Assembly (NCBI GenBank): GCA_964017155.1
Contig: OZ024861.1
Span: 16,176,283 to 16,240,282 of the forward strand
Length of the DNA stretch: 64,000 bases
From: Oasisia sp. SBJ-2009
Lineage: Eukaryota > Annelida > Polychaeta > Sabellida > Siboglinidae
Reading direction: 5' to 3'
The notes under the pieces were generated by a model, which was given only the letters and a program-made list of their open reading frames with translations, did no database searches and was not told the origin of the DNA. Made by a program: the position numbers and the translations under genes. Position 1 is the stretch's first letter. Every line of letters starts with the position of its first letter. This document shows, piece after piece, positions 1-11,218 of the stretch.

Positions 1-21
1 AGTGTACTGTGAATGAGAACA

Positions 22-37
22 AGAATATGAATATTCT
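22..37. other. AT-rich dyad, representative copy
   Basis: AGAATAT and ATATTCT form a perfect 7-bp inverted repeat with a 2-bp spacer. A TTC follows five bases after the TTC inside the right arm, giving GAA/TTC blocks at 5-bp steps that loosely resemble a heat-shock element, although the third block has the wrong orientation for a classical one. The dyad is present near the start of nearly every unit; unit 15 reads AATAATATGAATATTCT. No function is claimed. Confidence 0.4.
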
Positions 38-133
38 GTTCCATTTCCGACAAGAATTAGGCACTTGCGCAGAATGCAAGCCAACCTCAATTGCTCCTAG
101 GTTTGAAACGTCATTACGAGAGGCGCGGGTAGG

Positions 134-147
134 GTAGTGTAGTGGTT
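134..147 (+). other. tRNA-Val-like box A, unit 1
   Basis: The 14-mer GTAGTGTAGTGGTT matches the D-arm and box A region of eukaryotic valine tRNA genes as I know them, and fits the box A consensus TRGYNNARNNG. About 55 bases downstream, GGTCTAAAACT is only a weak partial match to box B. A TTTT follows immediately, which would stop RNA polymerase III, and no cloverleaf can be folded by eye. It may be a decayed tRNA or the head of a tRNA-derived SINE, or it may be chance. Confidence 0.35.
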
Positions 148-2650
148 TTAATACGCGCGGACGCAGAAGGCCTGATATATTTGGTCTAAAACTCAATGGA
201 GAGAGTCTGACATTGTTGAATCTAATCGGTGTTATAGGCCACGCACATTGACTTGCATCGTGCATAAAAAGTACCCGAATGTCGCACAGGCCGTCGTACC
301 ATAATACAACTGTAGTCCTATGTGTGTACCTTATTGCGAAATAAGCTAGCGCAAGAAAAACATTGAAAGAACGAAGTAAAAGTGGAAGAAAGCACCTCCC
401 CCCCCCCAGTTTGCTTAGATCAAAGGCGTCGCTATCTTGAAATGTGACGTCGCCGGGATCGAAAATGGCACGTCTGCCGTAATGTCTTGACGTCACGGTA
501 TTGTTGTGGCGCGTCTTCCGGTTTGCCGCCATTACTCTGCCGCGCAGCCGAATGCTGGCGACAGATGCCAGTTTCTTTAGTATAATCTCAACCGCATCGC
601 GGTGGGATTTGCGTCTTTGACGCCAGTGGGGTGAAGGAATGTGGGCATATGTAAGCATTGAGCCTGCTGTTTTCAATTTTGTTAGACACCTTGCACATTG
701 TAACGCTGTTTTATTGTTTTTTCTCAGGTGTCTGCGCCCGGTGAAGATACAGCGACACGTGGCCGAAGATTTCTGGCAGCATTACTGACCGACCAGGCCC
801 GATGATGTGAAGATTGGCGACGCGGAACAGTCATTCGACAGTGGGTGAAGCGTTGTTTTTATCAAGTTACTTTTTTATATAACATGTTGAGGTAGATGAT
901 AATGTAGGCCGATCACTGGGAGAATGAAATCAACGATAGCATGACATCGATACATGTATCACAGCTATTGCGAGTGGACATTAGTTTTGATGTTGCAGTT
1001 CTCACAATCGAAAGGTTTTACTCAGACGATTGATCGAGCTATTGTTCACGCTATATGATGTATTTCAAGATACGCAATGTCAAAATATGATGCAAAATAA
1101 TGCACATGAAACGAAACTTGTGTAAGAGACCGGGATCGCACCGCGGAAAGTATATTAACACTGATATGCATAAGCACCATTCGCGCGGCGAATGCCACAC
1201 ACATTATCGCATGTACACATACACCCACTCAATACAGTTGAGTAGATGATTCTTTGACCGTCATGACACCAAGCACAACGCATTCATCTCGACTGGAAAC
1301 AGCATACTTAGGAATCAGCATGCCAAGGCAACCTACACAAGTGCCTCTTTCTTTGCAATAGTGTAACTCAATGGTACGCATTTGACATGTCTTCCTTGAA
1401 AGACAAGTGTAGAGATCATTCGATGTTTTGAGACCCATATTTATTGCAGTCACACATATCTCGGCACGCAGATTTGTATCTAGGTAGTGACGGAGTTCGA
1501 ATGCATATGTTGTTACATTGCCTTGGAAACAATAGCATATGCTACAGTGATCAGTGCCAACAGGCCAGCTCTTTGGTCGTGTCATGAGCGCTGTGCCGAC
1601 AAACAGTTAACGCCAACGGCTAGACATAACAGCGATGGCGAATAGCCATACGAGAAACCAAAGTTTGTTCCAAACTACCCAGACAACTACGAAATGATAT
1701 ACCAGCTATGCGTGGGGTTCATCACTAGTCGCGCGTTGCATTCTCAGACGGTCTGTGTCTCAATATAAAGACCTGAAACCAAAGAGCAGACATGTCGCAA
1801 GTTCAATATGAAAACGAAACCACAAAGCCACTAACAGGCAATGGTCGCATCATATAATCATTGATGTTGAGCTAGCTACACACATTGTACGTCCTACAAA
1901 GCGTATTACACTACAGAGTAAATCTAGACTGTATGCGAACGAACGTCTTTTATCGCATAAAATTGCTTATAATGCTTCAGATACATCTATGCGCAGCCTG
2001 CATACAGCCCTCGTGGGGTCGCCGTTAACACGTTTTAGAGTTCCAGATCGCAGAGAGTAGATTGCCAACACAGTGAAGGGAACTTCTGTCGTTGAGTGTA
2101 GTAGTTTGAAGCTCAGCAGTACGAATGTGAAATTAGATACTGTCCAAACGTCTATTTGCCTAGACATAGGTGGAAAGCTGCTTGAGACTTTGAGACAACT
2201 CATCGAAGAGTGTTATGCAATATATACAGTGTACTGTGAATGAGAACAAGAATATGAATATTCTGTTCCATTTCCGACAAGAATTAGGCACTTGCGCAGA
2301 ATGCAAGCCAACCTCAATTGCTCCTAGGTTTGAAACGTCATTACGAGAGGCGCGGGTAGGGTAGTGTAGTGGTTTTAATACGCGCGGACGCAGAAGGCCT
2401 GATATATTTGGTCTAAAACTCAATGGAGAGAGTCTGACATTGTTGAATCTAATCGGTGTTATAGGCCACGCACATTGACTTGCATCGTGCATAAAAAGTA
2501 CCCGAATGTCGCACAGGCCGTCGTACCATAATACAACTGTAGTCCTATGTGTGTACCTTATTGCGAAATAAGCTAGCGCAAGTAAAACATTGAAAGAACG
2601 AAGTAAAAGTGGAAGAAAGCACCTCCCCCCCCCAGTTTGCTTAGATCAAA

Positions 2651-2758
2651 GGCGTCGCTATCTTGAAATGTGACGTCGCCGGGATCGAAAATGGCACGTC
2701 TGCCGTAATGTCGTGACGTCACGGTATTGTTGTGGCGCGTCTTCCGGTTTGCCGCCAT
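2651..2758. promoter_or_regulatory. CpG-rich promoter-like cluster, A version (unit 2)
   Basis: Same architecture as in B units, but with weaker YY1-like sites: the first reads CAAGATAGCGACG on the minus strand and the second AAAATGGCACG. The CRE palindrome CGTGACGTCACG (2712-2723), the ETS core CCGGAAG and the third YY1-like ATGGCGGC are intact. The half site reads TGTGACGTCG. Confidence 0.45.
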
Positions 2759-2864
2759 TACTCTGCCGCGCAGCCGAATGCTGGCGACAGATGCCAGTTT
2801 CTTTAGTATAATCTCAACCGCATCGCGGTGGGATTTGCGTCTTTGACGCCAGTGGGGTGAAGGA

Positions 2865-3074
2865 ATGTGGGCATATGTAAGCATTGAGCCTGCTGTTTTC
2901 AATTTTGTTAGACACCGTGCACATTGTAACGCTGTTTTATTGTTTTTTCTCAGGTGTCTGCGCCCGGTGAAGATACAGCGACACGTGGCCGAATACTTCT
3001 GGCAGCATTACTGCCCGACCAGGCCCGATGATGTGAAGATTGGCGACGCGGAACAGTCATTCGACAGTGGGTGA
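2865..3074 (+). CDS. Hypothetical exon-like ORF in even A unit 2
   Basis: The frame is open for 69 codons without splicing. With the 77-nt segment removed, the junction AT|G creates a new ATG followed by 39 codons that begin CLRPVKIQRH and end AEQSFDSG at TGA 3072-3074. The stretch is GC-rich and contains no recognisable domain. The GTGAAG at its end could also be a splice donor. The frame is open in units 2 and 4 (7323-7532); units 1, 3, 5 and later ones have TGA about halfway. It could be a captured exon of a host gene. Confidence 0.2.
   Translation: MWAYVSIEPAVFNFVRHRAHCNAVLLFFLRCLRPVKIQRHVAEYFWQHYCPTRPDDVKIGDAEQSFDSG
2877..2953 (+). other. Intron-like segment, 77 nt (unit 2, A version)
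   Basis: GTAAGC donor, TGTAAC branch-like sequence ending 24 nt upstream of the acceptor, and a TTTTTTCTCAG acceptor, as in B units. A-version bases are GACACC and TGTTTTA. Confidence 0.45.
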
Positions 3075-3454
3075 AGCGTTGTTTTTATCAAGTTATTTTT
3101 TTTATATAACATGTTGAGGTAGATGATAATGTAGGCCGATCACTGGGAGAATGAAATCAACGATAGCATGACATCGATGCATGTATCACAGCTAGTGCGA
3201 TTGACATTAGTTTTGATGTTGCACTTCTCACAATCGAAACGTTTTACTCAGACGATTGATCGAGCTATTGTTCACGCTATATGATGTATTTCAAGAAACG
3301 CAATGTCAAAATATGATGCAAAATAATGCACATGAAACGAAACTTGTGTAAGAGACCGGGATCGCACCGCGGAAAGTATATTAACACTGATATGCATAAG
3401 CACCATTCGCGCGGCGAATGCCACACACATTATCGCATGTACACATACACCCAC

Positions 3455-3811
3455 TCAATACAGTTGAGTAGATGATTCTTTGACCGTCATGACACCAAGC
3501 ACAACGCATTCATCTCGACTGGAAACAGCATACTTAGGAATCAGCATGCCAAGGCAACCTACACAAGTGCCTCTTTCTTTGCAATAGTGTAACTCAATGG
3601 TACGCATTTGACATGTCTTCCTTGAAAGACAAGTGTAGAGATCATTCGATGTTTTGAGACCCATATTTATTGCAGTCACACATATCTCGGCACGCAGATT
3701 TGTATCTAGGTAGTGACGGAGTTCGAATGCATATGTTGTTACATTGCCTTGGAAACAATAGCATATGCTACAGTGATCAGTGCCAACAGGCCAGCTCTTT
3801 GGTCGTGTCAT
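3455..3811 (-). other. 118-codon minus-strand open frame (A units)
   Basis: Open in units 1-5 with the same translation apart from a few residues. It is rich in Cys, starts MTRPKSWPVG and ends ESSTQLY. It is the in-frame continuation of the membrane-like frame described in unit 6, cut off at its upstream end by TAA. No signal peptide, domain or family is recognised, and there is no promoter or splice evidence on this strand. Probably non-coding. Confidence 0.12.
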
Positions 3812-3989
3812 GAGCGCTGTGCCGACAAACAGTTAACGCCAACGGCTAGACATAACAGCGATGGCGAATAGCCATACGAGAAACCAAAGGTTGTTCCAAA
3901 CTACCCAGACAACTACGAAATGATATACCAGCTATGCGTGGGGTTCATCACTAGTCGCGCGTTGCATTCTCAGACGGTCTGTGTCTCAA

Positions 3990-3996
3990 TATAAAG
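3990..3996 (+). promoter_or_regulatory. TATAAAG motif, A units only (unit 2)
   Basis: A TATA-box-like motif in CAATATAAAGACC, present in units 1-4 and changed to TATAAAT in the first half of the unit 5 duplication. The B units read CAAATAGGACGACC here. No exon-like sequence was recognised downstream, so function is doubtful. Confidence 0.15.
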
Positions 3997-4453
3997 ACCT
4001 GAAACCAAAGAGCAGACATGTCGCAAGTTCAATATGAAAACGAAACCACAAAGCCACTAACAGGCAATGGTCGCATCATATAATCATTGATGTTGAGCTA
4101 GCTACACACATTGTACGTCCTACAAAGCGTATTACACTACAGAGTAAATCTAGACTGTATGCGAACGAACGTCTTTTATCGCATAGAATTGCATATAATG
4201 CTTCAGATACATCTATGCGCAGCCTGCATACAGCCCTCGTGGGGTCGCCGTTAACACGTTTTAGAGTTCCAGATCGCAGAGAGTAGATTGCCAACACAGT
4301 GAAGGGAACTTCTGTCGTTGAGTGTAGTAGTTTGAAGCTCAGCAGTACGAATGTGAAATTAGATACTGTCCAAACGTCTATTTGCCTAGACATAGGTGGA
4401 AAGCTGCTTGAGACTTTGAGACAACTCATCGAAGAGTGTTATGCACCATATAC

Positions 4454-6683
4454 AGTGTACTGTGAATGAGAACAAGAATATGAATATTCTGTTCCATTTC
4501 CGACAAGAATTAGGCACTTGCGCAGAATGCAAGCCAACCTCAATTGCTCCTAGGTTTGAAACGTCATTACGAGAGGCGCTGGTAGGGTAGTGTAGTGGTT
4601 TTAATACGCGCGGACGCAGAAGGCCTGATATATTTGGTCTAAAACTCAATGGAGAGAGTCTGACATTGTTGAATCTAATCGGTGTTATAGGCCACGCACA
4701 TTGACTTGCATCGTGCATAAAAAGTACCCGAATGTCGCACAGGCCGTCGTACCATAATACAACTGTAGTCCTATGTGTGTACCTTATTGCGAAATAAGCT
4801 AGCGCAAGTAAAACATTGAAAGAACGAAGTAAAAGTGGAAGAAAGCACCTCCCCCCCCCCCCAGTTTGCTTAGATCAAAGGCGTCGCTATCTTGAAATGT
4901 GACGTCGCCGGGATCGAAAATGGCACGTCTGCCGTAATGTCGTGACGTCACGGTATTGTTGTGGCGCGTCTTCCGGTTTGCCGCCATTACTCTGCCGCGC
5001 AGCCGAATGCTGGCGACAGATGCCAGTTTCTTTAGTATAATCTCAACCGCATCGCGGTGGGATTTGCGTCTTTGACGCCAGTGGGGTGAAGGAATGTGGG
5101 CATATGTAAGCATTGAGCCTGCTGTTTTCAATTTTGTTAGACACCGTGCACATTGTAACGCTGTTTTATTGTTTTTTCTCAGGTGTCTGCGCCCGGTGAA
5201 GATACAGCGACACGTGGCCGAAGATTTCTGGCAGCATTACTGACCGACCAGGCCCGATGATGTGAAGATTGGCGACGCGGAACAGTCATTCGACAGTGGG
5301 TGAAGCGTTGTTTTTATCAAGTTACTTTTTTTATATAACATGTTGAGGTAGATGATAATGTAGGCCGATCACTGGGAGAATGAAATCAACGATAGCATGA
5401 CATCGATACATGTATCACAGCTATTGCGAGTGGACATTAGTTTTGATGTTGCAGTTCTCACAATCGAAAGGTTTTACTCAGACGATTGATCGAGCTATTG
5501 TTCACGCTATATGATGTATTTCAAGATACGCAATGTCAAAATATGATGCAAAATAATGCACATGAAACGAAACTTGTGTAAGAGACCGGGATCGCACCGC
5601 GGAAAGTATATTAACACTGATATGCATAAGCACCATTCGCGCGGCGAATGCCACACACATTATCGCATGTACACATACACCCACTCAATACAGTTGAGTA
5701 GATGATTCGTTGACCGTCATGACACCAAGCACAACGCATTCATCTCGACTGGAAACAGCATACTTAGGAATCAGCATGCCAAGGCAACCTACACAAGTGC
5801 CTCTTTCTTTGCAATAGTGTAACTCAGTGGTACGCATGTGACATGTCTTCCTTGAAAGACAAGTGTAGAGATCATTCGATGTTTTGAGACCCATATTTAT
5901 TGCAGTCACACATATCTCGGCACGCAGATTTGTATCTAGGTAGTGACGGAGTTCGAATGCATATGTTGTTACATTGCCTTGGAAACAATAGCATATGCTA
6001 CAGTGATCAGTGCCAACAGGCCAGCTCTTTGGTCGTGTCATGAGCGCTGTGCCGACAAACAGTTAACGCCAACGGCTAGACATAACAGCGATGGCGAATA
6101 GCCATACGATAAACCAAAGGTTGTTCCAAACTACCCAGACAACTACGAAATGATATACCAGATATGCGTGGGGTTCATCACTAGTCGCGCGTCGCATTCT
6201 CAGACGGTCTGTGTCTCAATATAAAGACCTGAAACCAAAGAGCAGACATGTCGCAAGTTCAATATGAAAACGAAACCACAAAGCAACTAACAGGCAATGG
6301 TCGCATCATATAATCATTGATGTTGAGCTAGCTACACACATTGTACGTCCTACAAAGCGTATTACACTACAGAGTAAATCTAGACTGTATGCGAACGAAC
6401 GTCTTTTATCGCATATAATTGCATATAATGCTTCAGATACATCTATGCGCAGACTGCATACAGCCCTCGTGGCGTCGCCGTTAACACGTTTTAGAGTTCC
6501 AGATCTCAGAGAGTAGATTGCCAACACAGTGAAGGGAACTTCTGTCGTTGAGTGTAGTAGTTTGAAGCTCAGCAGTACGAATGTGAAATTAGATACTGTC
6601 CAAACGTCTATTTGCCTAGGCATAGGTGGAAAGCTGCTTGAGACTTTGAGACAACTCATCGAAGAGTGTTATGCACCATATAC
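4454..6683. repeat. Unit 3, subfamily A, odd type
   Basis: 2230 bp with a poly-C of 12. It shares the odd-type markers of unit 1 downstream of the intron-like segment. Private changes include GAGGCGCTGG near 4576 and several substitutions between 5708 and 5838. Confidence 0.95.
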
Positions 6684-8911
6684 AGTGTACTGTGAATGAG
6701 AACAAGAATATGAATATTCTGTTCCATTTCCGACAAGAATTAGGCACTTGCGCAGAATGCAAGCCAACCTCAATTGCTCCTAGGTTTGAAACGTCATTAC
6801 GAGAGGCGCGGGTATGGTAGTGTAGTGGTTTTATTACGCGCGGACGCAGAAGGCCTGATATATTTGGTCTAAAACTCAATGGAGAGAGTCTGACATTGTT
6901 GAATCTAATCGGTGTTATAGGCCACGCACATTGACTTGCATCGTGCATAAAAAGTACCCGAATGTCGCACAGGCCGTCGTACCATAATACAACTGTAGTC
7001 CTATGTGTGTACCTTATTGCGAAATAAGCTAGCGCAAGTAAAACATTGAAAGAACGAAGTAAAAGTGGAAGAAAGCGCCTCCCCCCCCCCCAGTTTGCTT
7101 AGATCAAAGGCGTCGCTATCTTGAAATGTGACGTCGCCGGGATCGAAAATGGCACGTCCGCCGTAATGTCGTGACGTCACGGTATTGTTGTGGCGCGTCT
7201 TCCGGTTTGCCGTCATTACTTTGCCGCGCAGCCGAATGCTGGCGACAGATGCCAGTTTCTTTAGTGTAATCTCGACCGCATCGCGGTGGGATTTGCGTCT
7301 TTGACGCCAGTGGTGTGAAGGAATGTGGGCATATGTAAGCATTGAGCCTGCTGTTTTCAATTTTGTTAGACACCGTGCACATTGTAACGCTGTTTTATTG
7401 TTTTTTCTCAGGTGTCTGCGCCCGGTGAAGATACAGCGACACGTGGCCGAATACTTCTGGCAGCATTACTGCCCGACCAGGCCCGATGATGTGAAGATTG
7501 GCGACGCGGAACAGTCATTCGACAGTGGGTGAAGCGTTGTTTTTATCAAGTTATTTTTTTTATATAACATGTTGAGGTAGATGATAATGTAGGCCGATCA
7601 CTGGGAGAATCAAATCAACGATAGCATGACATCGATGCATGTATCACAGCTAGTGCGAGTGACATTAGTTTTGATGTTGCACTTCTCACAATCGAAACGT
7701 TTTACTCAGACGATTGATCGAGCTATTGTTCACGCTATATGATGTATTTCAAGATACGCAATGTCAAAATATGATGCAAAATAATGCACATGAAACGAAA
7801 CTTGTGTAAGAGACCGGGATCGCACCGCGGAAAGTATATTAACACTGATATGCATAAGCACCATTCGCGCGGCGAATGCCACACACATTATCGCATGTAC
7901 ACATACACCCACTCAATACAGTTGAGTAGATGATTCTTTGACCGTCATGACACCAAGCACAACGCATTCATCTCGACTGGAAACAGCATACTTAGGAATC
8001 AGCATGCCAAGGCAACCTACACAAGTGCCTCTTTCTTTGCAATAGTGTAACTCAATGGTACGCATTTGACATGTCTTCCTTGAAAGACAAGTGTAGAGAT
8101 CATTCGATGTTTTGAGACCCATATTTATTGCAGTCACACATATCTCGGCACGCAGATTTGTATCTAGGTAGTGACGGAGTTCGAATGCATATGTTGTTAC
8201 ATTGCCTTGGAAACAATAGCATATGCTACAGTTATCAGTGCCAACAGGCCAGCTCTTTGGTCGTGTCATGAGCGCTGTGCCGACAAACAGTTAACGCCAA
8301 CGGCTAGACATAACAGCGATGGCGAATAGCCATACGAGAAACCAAAGGTTGTTCCAAACTACCCAGACAACTACGAAATGATATACCAGATATGCGTGGG
8401 GTTCATCACTAGTCGCGCGTCGCATTCTCAGACGGTCTGTGTCTCAATATAAAGACCTGAAACCAAAGAGCAGACATGTCGCAAGTTCAATATGAAAACG
8501 AAACCACAAAGCAACTAGCAGGCAATGGTCGCATCATATAATCATTGATGTTGAGCTAGCTACACACATTGTACGTCCTACAAAGCGTATTACACTACAG
8601 AGTAAATCTAGACTGTATGCGAACGAACGTCTTTTATCGCATAGAATTGCATATAATGCTTCAGATACATCTATGCGCAGCCTGCATACAGCCCTCGTGG
8701 GGTCGCCGTTAACACGTTTTAGAGTTCCAGATCGCAGAGAGTAGATTGCCAACACAGTGAAGGGAACTTCTGTCGTTGAGTGTAGTAGTTTGAAGCTCAG
8801 CAGTACGAATGTGAAATTAGATACTGTCCAAACGTCTGTTTGCCTAGGCATAGGTGGAAAGCTGCTTGAGACTTTGAGACAACTCATCGAAGAGTGGTAT
8901 GCACCATATAC
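6684..8911. repeat. Unit 4, subfamily A, even type
   Basis: 2228 bp with a poly-C of 11. It shares the even-type markers of unit 2, including the + frame open through the exon-like stretch to 7532. It has GCGCCT before the C tract, as later units do, where units 1-3 have GCACCT. Confidence 0.95.
7323..7532 (+). CDS. Hypothetical exon-like ORF in even A unit 4
   Basis: Same 69-codon translation as in unit 2, with the intron-like segment at 7335-7411. The identical product in two units that are two steps apart reflects the odd/even structure of the A block more than selection. Confidence 0.2.
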   Translation: MWAYVSIEPAVFNFVRHRAHCNAVLLFFLRCLRPVKIQRHVAEYFWQHYCPTRPDDVKIGDAEQSFDSG

Positions 8912-11218
8912 AGTGTACTGTGAATGAGAACAAGAATATGAATATTCTGTTCCATTTCCGACAAGAATTAGGCATTTGCGCAGAATGCAAGCCAATCTCA
9001 ATTGCTCCTAGGTTTGAAACGTCATTACGAGAGGCGCGGGTAGGGTAGTGTAGTGGTTTTAATACGCGCGGACGCAGAAGGCCTGATATATTTGGTCTAA
9101 AACTCAATGGAGAGAGTCTGACATTGTTGAATCTAATCGGTGTTATAGGCCACGCACATTGACTTGCATCGTGCATAAAAAGTACACGAATGTCGCACAG
9201 GCCGTCGTACCATAATACAACTGTAGTCCTATGTGTGTACCTTATTGCGAAATAAGCTAGCGCAAGTAAAACATTGAAAGACCGAAGTAAAAGTGGAAGA
9301 AAGCGCCTCCCCCCCCCCCAGTTTGCTTAGATCAAAGGCGTCGCTATCTTGAAATGTGACGTCGCCGGGATCGAAAATGGCACGTCTGCCGTAATGTCGT
9401 GACGTCACGGTATTGTTGTGGCGCGTCTTCCGGTTTGCCGCCATTACTCTGCCGCGCAGCCGAATGCTGGCGACAGATGCCAGTTTCTTTAGTATAATCT
9501 CGACCGCATCGCGGTGGGATTTGCGTCTTTGACGCCAGTGGGGTGAAGGAATGTGGGCATATGTAAGCATTGAGCCTGCTGTTTTCAATTTTGTTAGACA
9601 CCGTGCACACTGTAACGCTGTTTTATTGTTTTTTCTCAGGTGTCTGCGCCCGGTGAAGATACAGCGACACGTGGCCGAAGATTTCTGGCAGCATTACTGA
9701 CCGACCAGGCCCGATGATGTGAAGATTGGCGACGCGGAACAGTCATTCGACAGTGGGTGAAGCGTTGTTTTTATCAAGTTACTTTTTTTATATAACAAGT
9801 TGAGGTAGATGATAATGTAGGCCGATCACTGGGAGAATGAAATCAACGATAGCATGACATCGATACATGTATCACAGCTATTGCGAGTGGACATTAGTTT
9901 TGATGTTGCAGTTCTCACAATCGAAAGGTTTTACTCAGACGATTGATCGAGCTATTGTTCACGCTATATGATGTATTTCAAGATACGCAATGTCAAAATA
10001 TTATGCAAAATAATGCACATGAAACGAAACTTGTGTAAGAGACCGGGATCGCACCGCGGAAAGTATATTAACACTGATATGCATAAGCACCATTCGCGCG
10101 GCGAATGCCACACACATTATCGCATGTACACATACACCCACTCAATACAGTTGAGTAGATGATTCTTTGACCGTCATGACACCAAGCACAACGCATTCAT
10201 CTCGACTGGAAACAACATACTTAGGAATCAGCATGCCAAGGCAACCTACACAAGTGCCTCTTTCTTTGCAATAGTGTAACTCAATGGTACGCATTTGACA
10301 TGTCTTCCTTGAAAGACAAGTGTAGATATAATTCGATGTTTTGAGACCCATATTTATTGCAGTCACACATATCTCGGCACGCAGATTTGTATCTAGGTAG
10401 TGACGGAGTTCGAATGCATATGTTGTTACATTGCCTTGGAAACAATAGCATATGCTACAGTGATCAGTGCCAACAGGCCAGCTCTTTGGTCGTGTCATGA
10501 GCGCTGTGCCGACAAACAGTTAACGCCAACGGCTAGACATAACAGCGATGGCGAATAGCCATACGAGAAACCAAAGGTTGTTCCAAACTACCCAGACAAC
10601 TACGAAATTATATACCAGATATGCGTGGGGTTCATCACTAGTCGCGCGTCGCATTCTCAGACAGTCTGTGTCTCAATATAAATACCTGAAACCAAAGAGC
10701 AGACATGTCGTCTCATTCTCAGACGGTCAGTGTCGCTCACACGTCGGTCTCAAATAGGAAGACCTGAAACCAAAGAGCAGACATGTCGCCAGTTCAATAT
10801 GAAAACGAAACCACAAAGCAACTAACAGGCAATGGTCGCATCATATAATCATTGATGTTGAGCTAGCTACACACATTGTACGTCCTACAAAGCGTATTAC
10901 ACTACAGAGTAAATCTAGACTGTATGCGAACGAACGTCTTTTATCGCATGGAATGGCATATAATGCTTCAGATACATCTATGCGCAGCCTGCATACAGCC
11001 CTCGTGGCGTCGCCGTTAAGACGTTTTAGAGTTCCAGATCGCAGAGAGTAGATTGCCAACACAGTGAAGGGAACTTCTGTCGTTGAGTGTAGTAGTTTGA
11101 AGCTCAGCAGTACGAATGTGAAATTAGATACTGTCCAAACGTCTATTTGCCTAGGCATAGGTGGAAAGCTGCTTGAGACTTTGAGACAACTCATCGAAGA
11201 GTGGTATGCACCATATAC
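8912..11218. repeat. Unit 5, odd A type with internal duplication
   Basis: 2307 bp, about 79 bp longer than its neighbours, with a poly-C of 11. Odd-type markers lie downstream of the intron-like segment. The extra length is at 10650-10789, where an A-like version of one segment is followed directly by a B-like version. After this point the unit begins to show B-like states, for example GGAATGGCATATAATG near 10950. Confidence 0.95.
10650..10789. repeat. Tandem duplication joining A- and B-like segments in unit 5
   Basis: The segment starting at ATTCTCAGAC and ending at CAGACATGTCG occurs twice. The first copy (10650-10710) lacks the 15-bp insertion and reads CAATATAAATACCTG, the A form. The second (10711-10789) has GCTCACACGTCGGTC and reads CAAATAGGAAGACCTG, the form seen in unit 6. 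This accounts for the roughly 79-bp excess of unit 5 and marks a misaligned exchange between the two forms. Confidence 0.85.

Larger units (their letters stand above)
1..2226. repeat. Unit 1, subfamily A, odd type
   Basis: 2226 bp with a poly-C of 10. It carries the odd-type markers GAAGATTTC, CATTACTGACC, ATCGATACATG, GCAGTTCTC and CGAAAGG between 728 and 1020. The intron-like segment is 651-727. The base before the CRE core is T (CTTGACGTCACG), which breaks the outer palindrome seen in other units but leaves TGACGTCA intact. Confidence 0.95.
2227..4453. repeat. Unit 2, subfamily A, even type
   Basis: 2227 bp with a poly-C of 9. It carries the even-type markers GAATACTTC, CATTACTGCCC, ATCGATGCATG, GCACTTCTC and CGAAACG. 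The + strand frame through the exon-like stretch is open to 3074 because TGCCCG replaces TGACCG. Confidence 0.95.
1..8911. repeat. Subfamily A block (units 1-4)
   Basis: These units are defined by TATAAAG in the region near offset 1760, TTAACGCC instead of GTAACGCC, a single CTTCCTTGAA instead of two, TTGAGGTAG without the extra TGAG, and CAGTGAAGG where B has CAATAAAGG. Within the block, odd and even units differ consistently downstream of the intron-like segment. Unit 5 continues the A type over most of its length. Confidence 0.9.

Noticed and set aside
22..37. Heat-shock element.
   Set aside because: GAA and TTC blocks are present at 5-bp steps, but the third block is not in the alternating orientation required for a classical element.
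118..200. Functional tRNA gene.
   Set aside because: Only the box A region matches. Box B is weak, no cloverleaf can be drawn, and TTTT directly after box A would terminate RNA polymerase III.
888..895. TGAGGTAG, identical to the first eight bases of let-7 microRNA.
   Set aside because: No complementary arm such as CTACCTCA lies nearby to form a precursor hairpin, the following bases differ from let-7, and an 8-base match is expected by chance.
1046..1228. 60-codon minus-strand frame starting MGVCVHAIMC, present in almost every unit.
   Set aside because: Short, without recognisable domain, and recurring only because the DNA recurs. Unit 5 has lost it by a substitution near 10000 and unit 11 lacks the full-length form.
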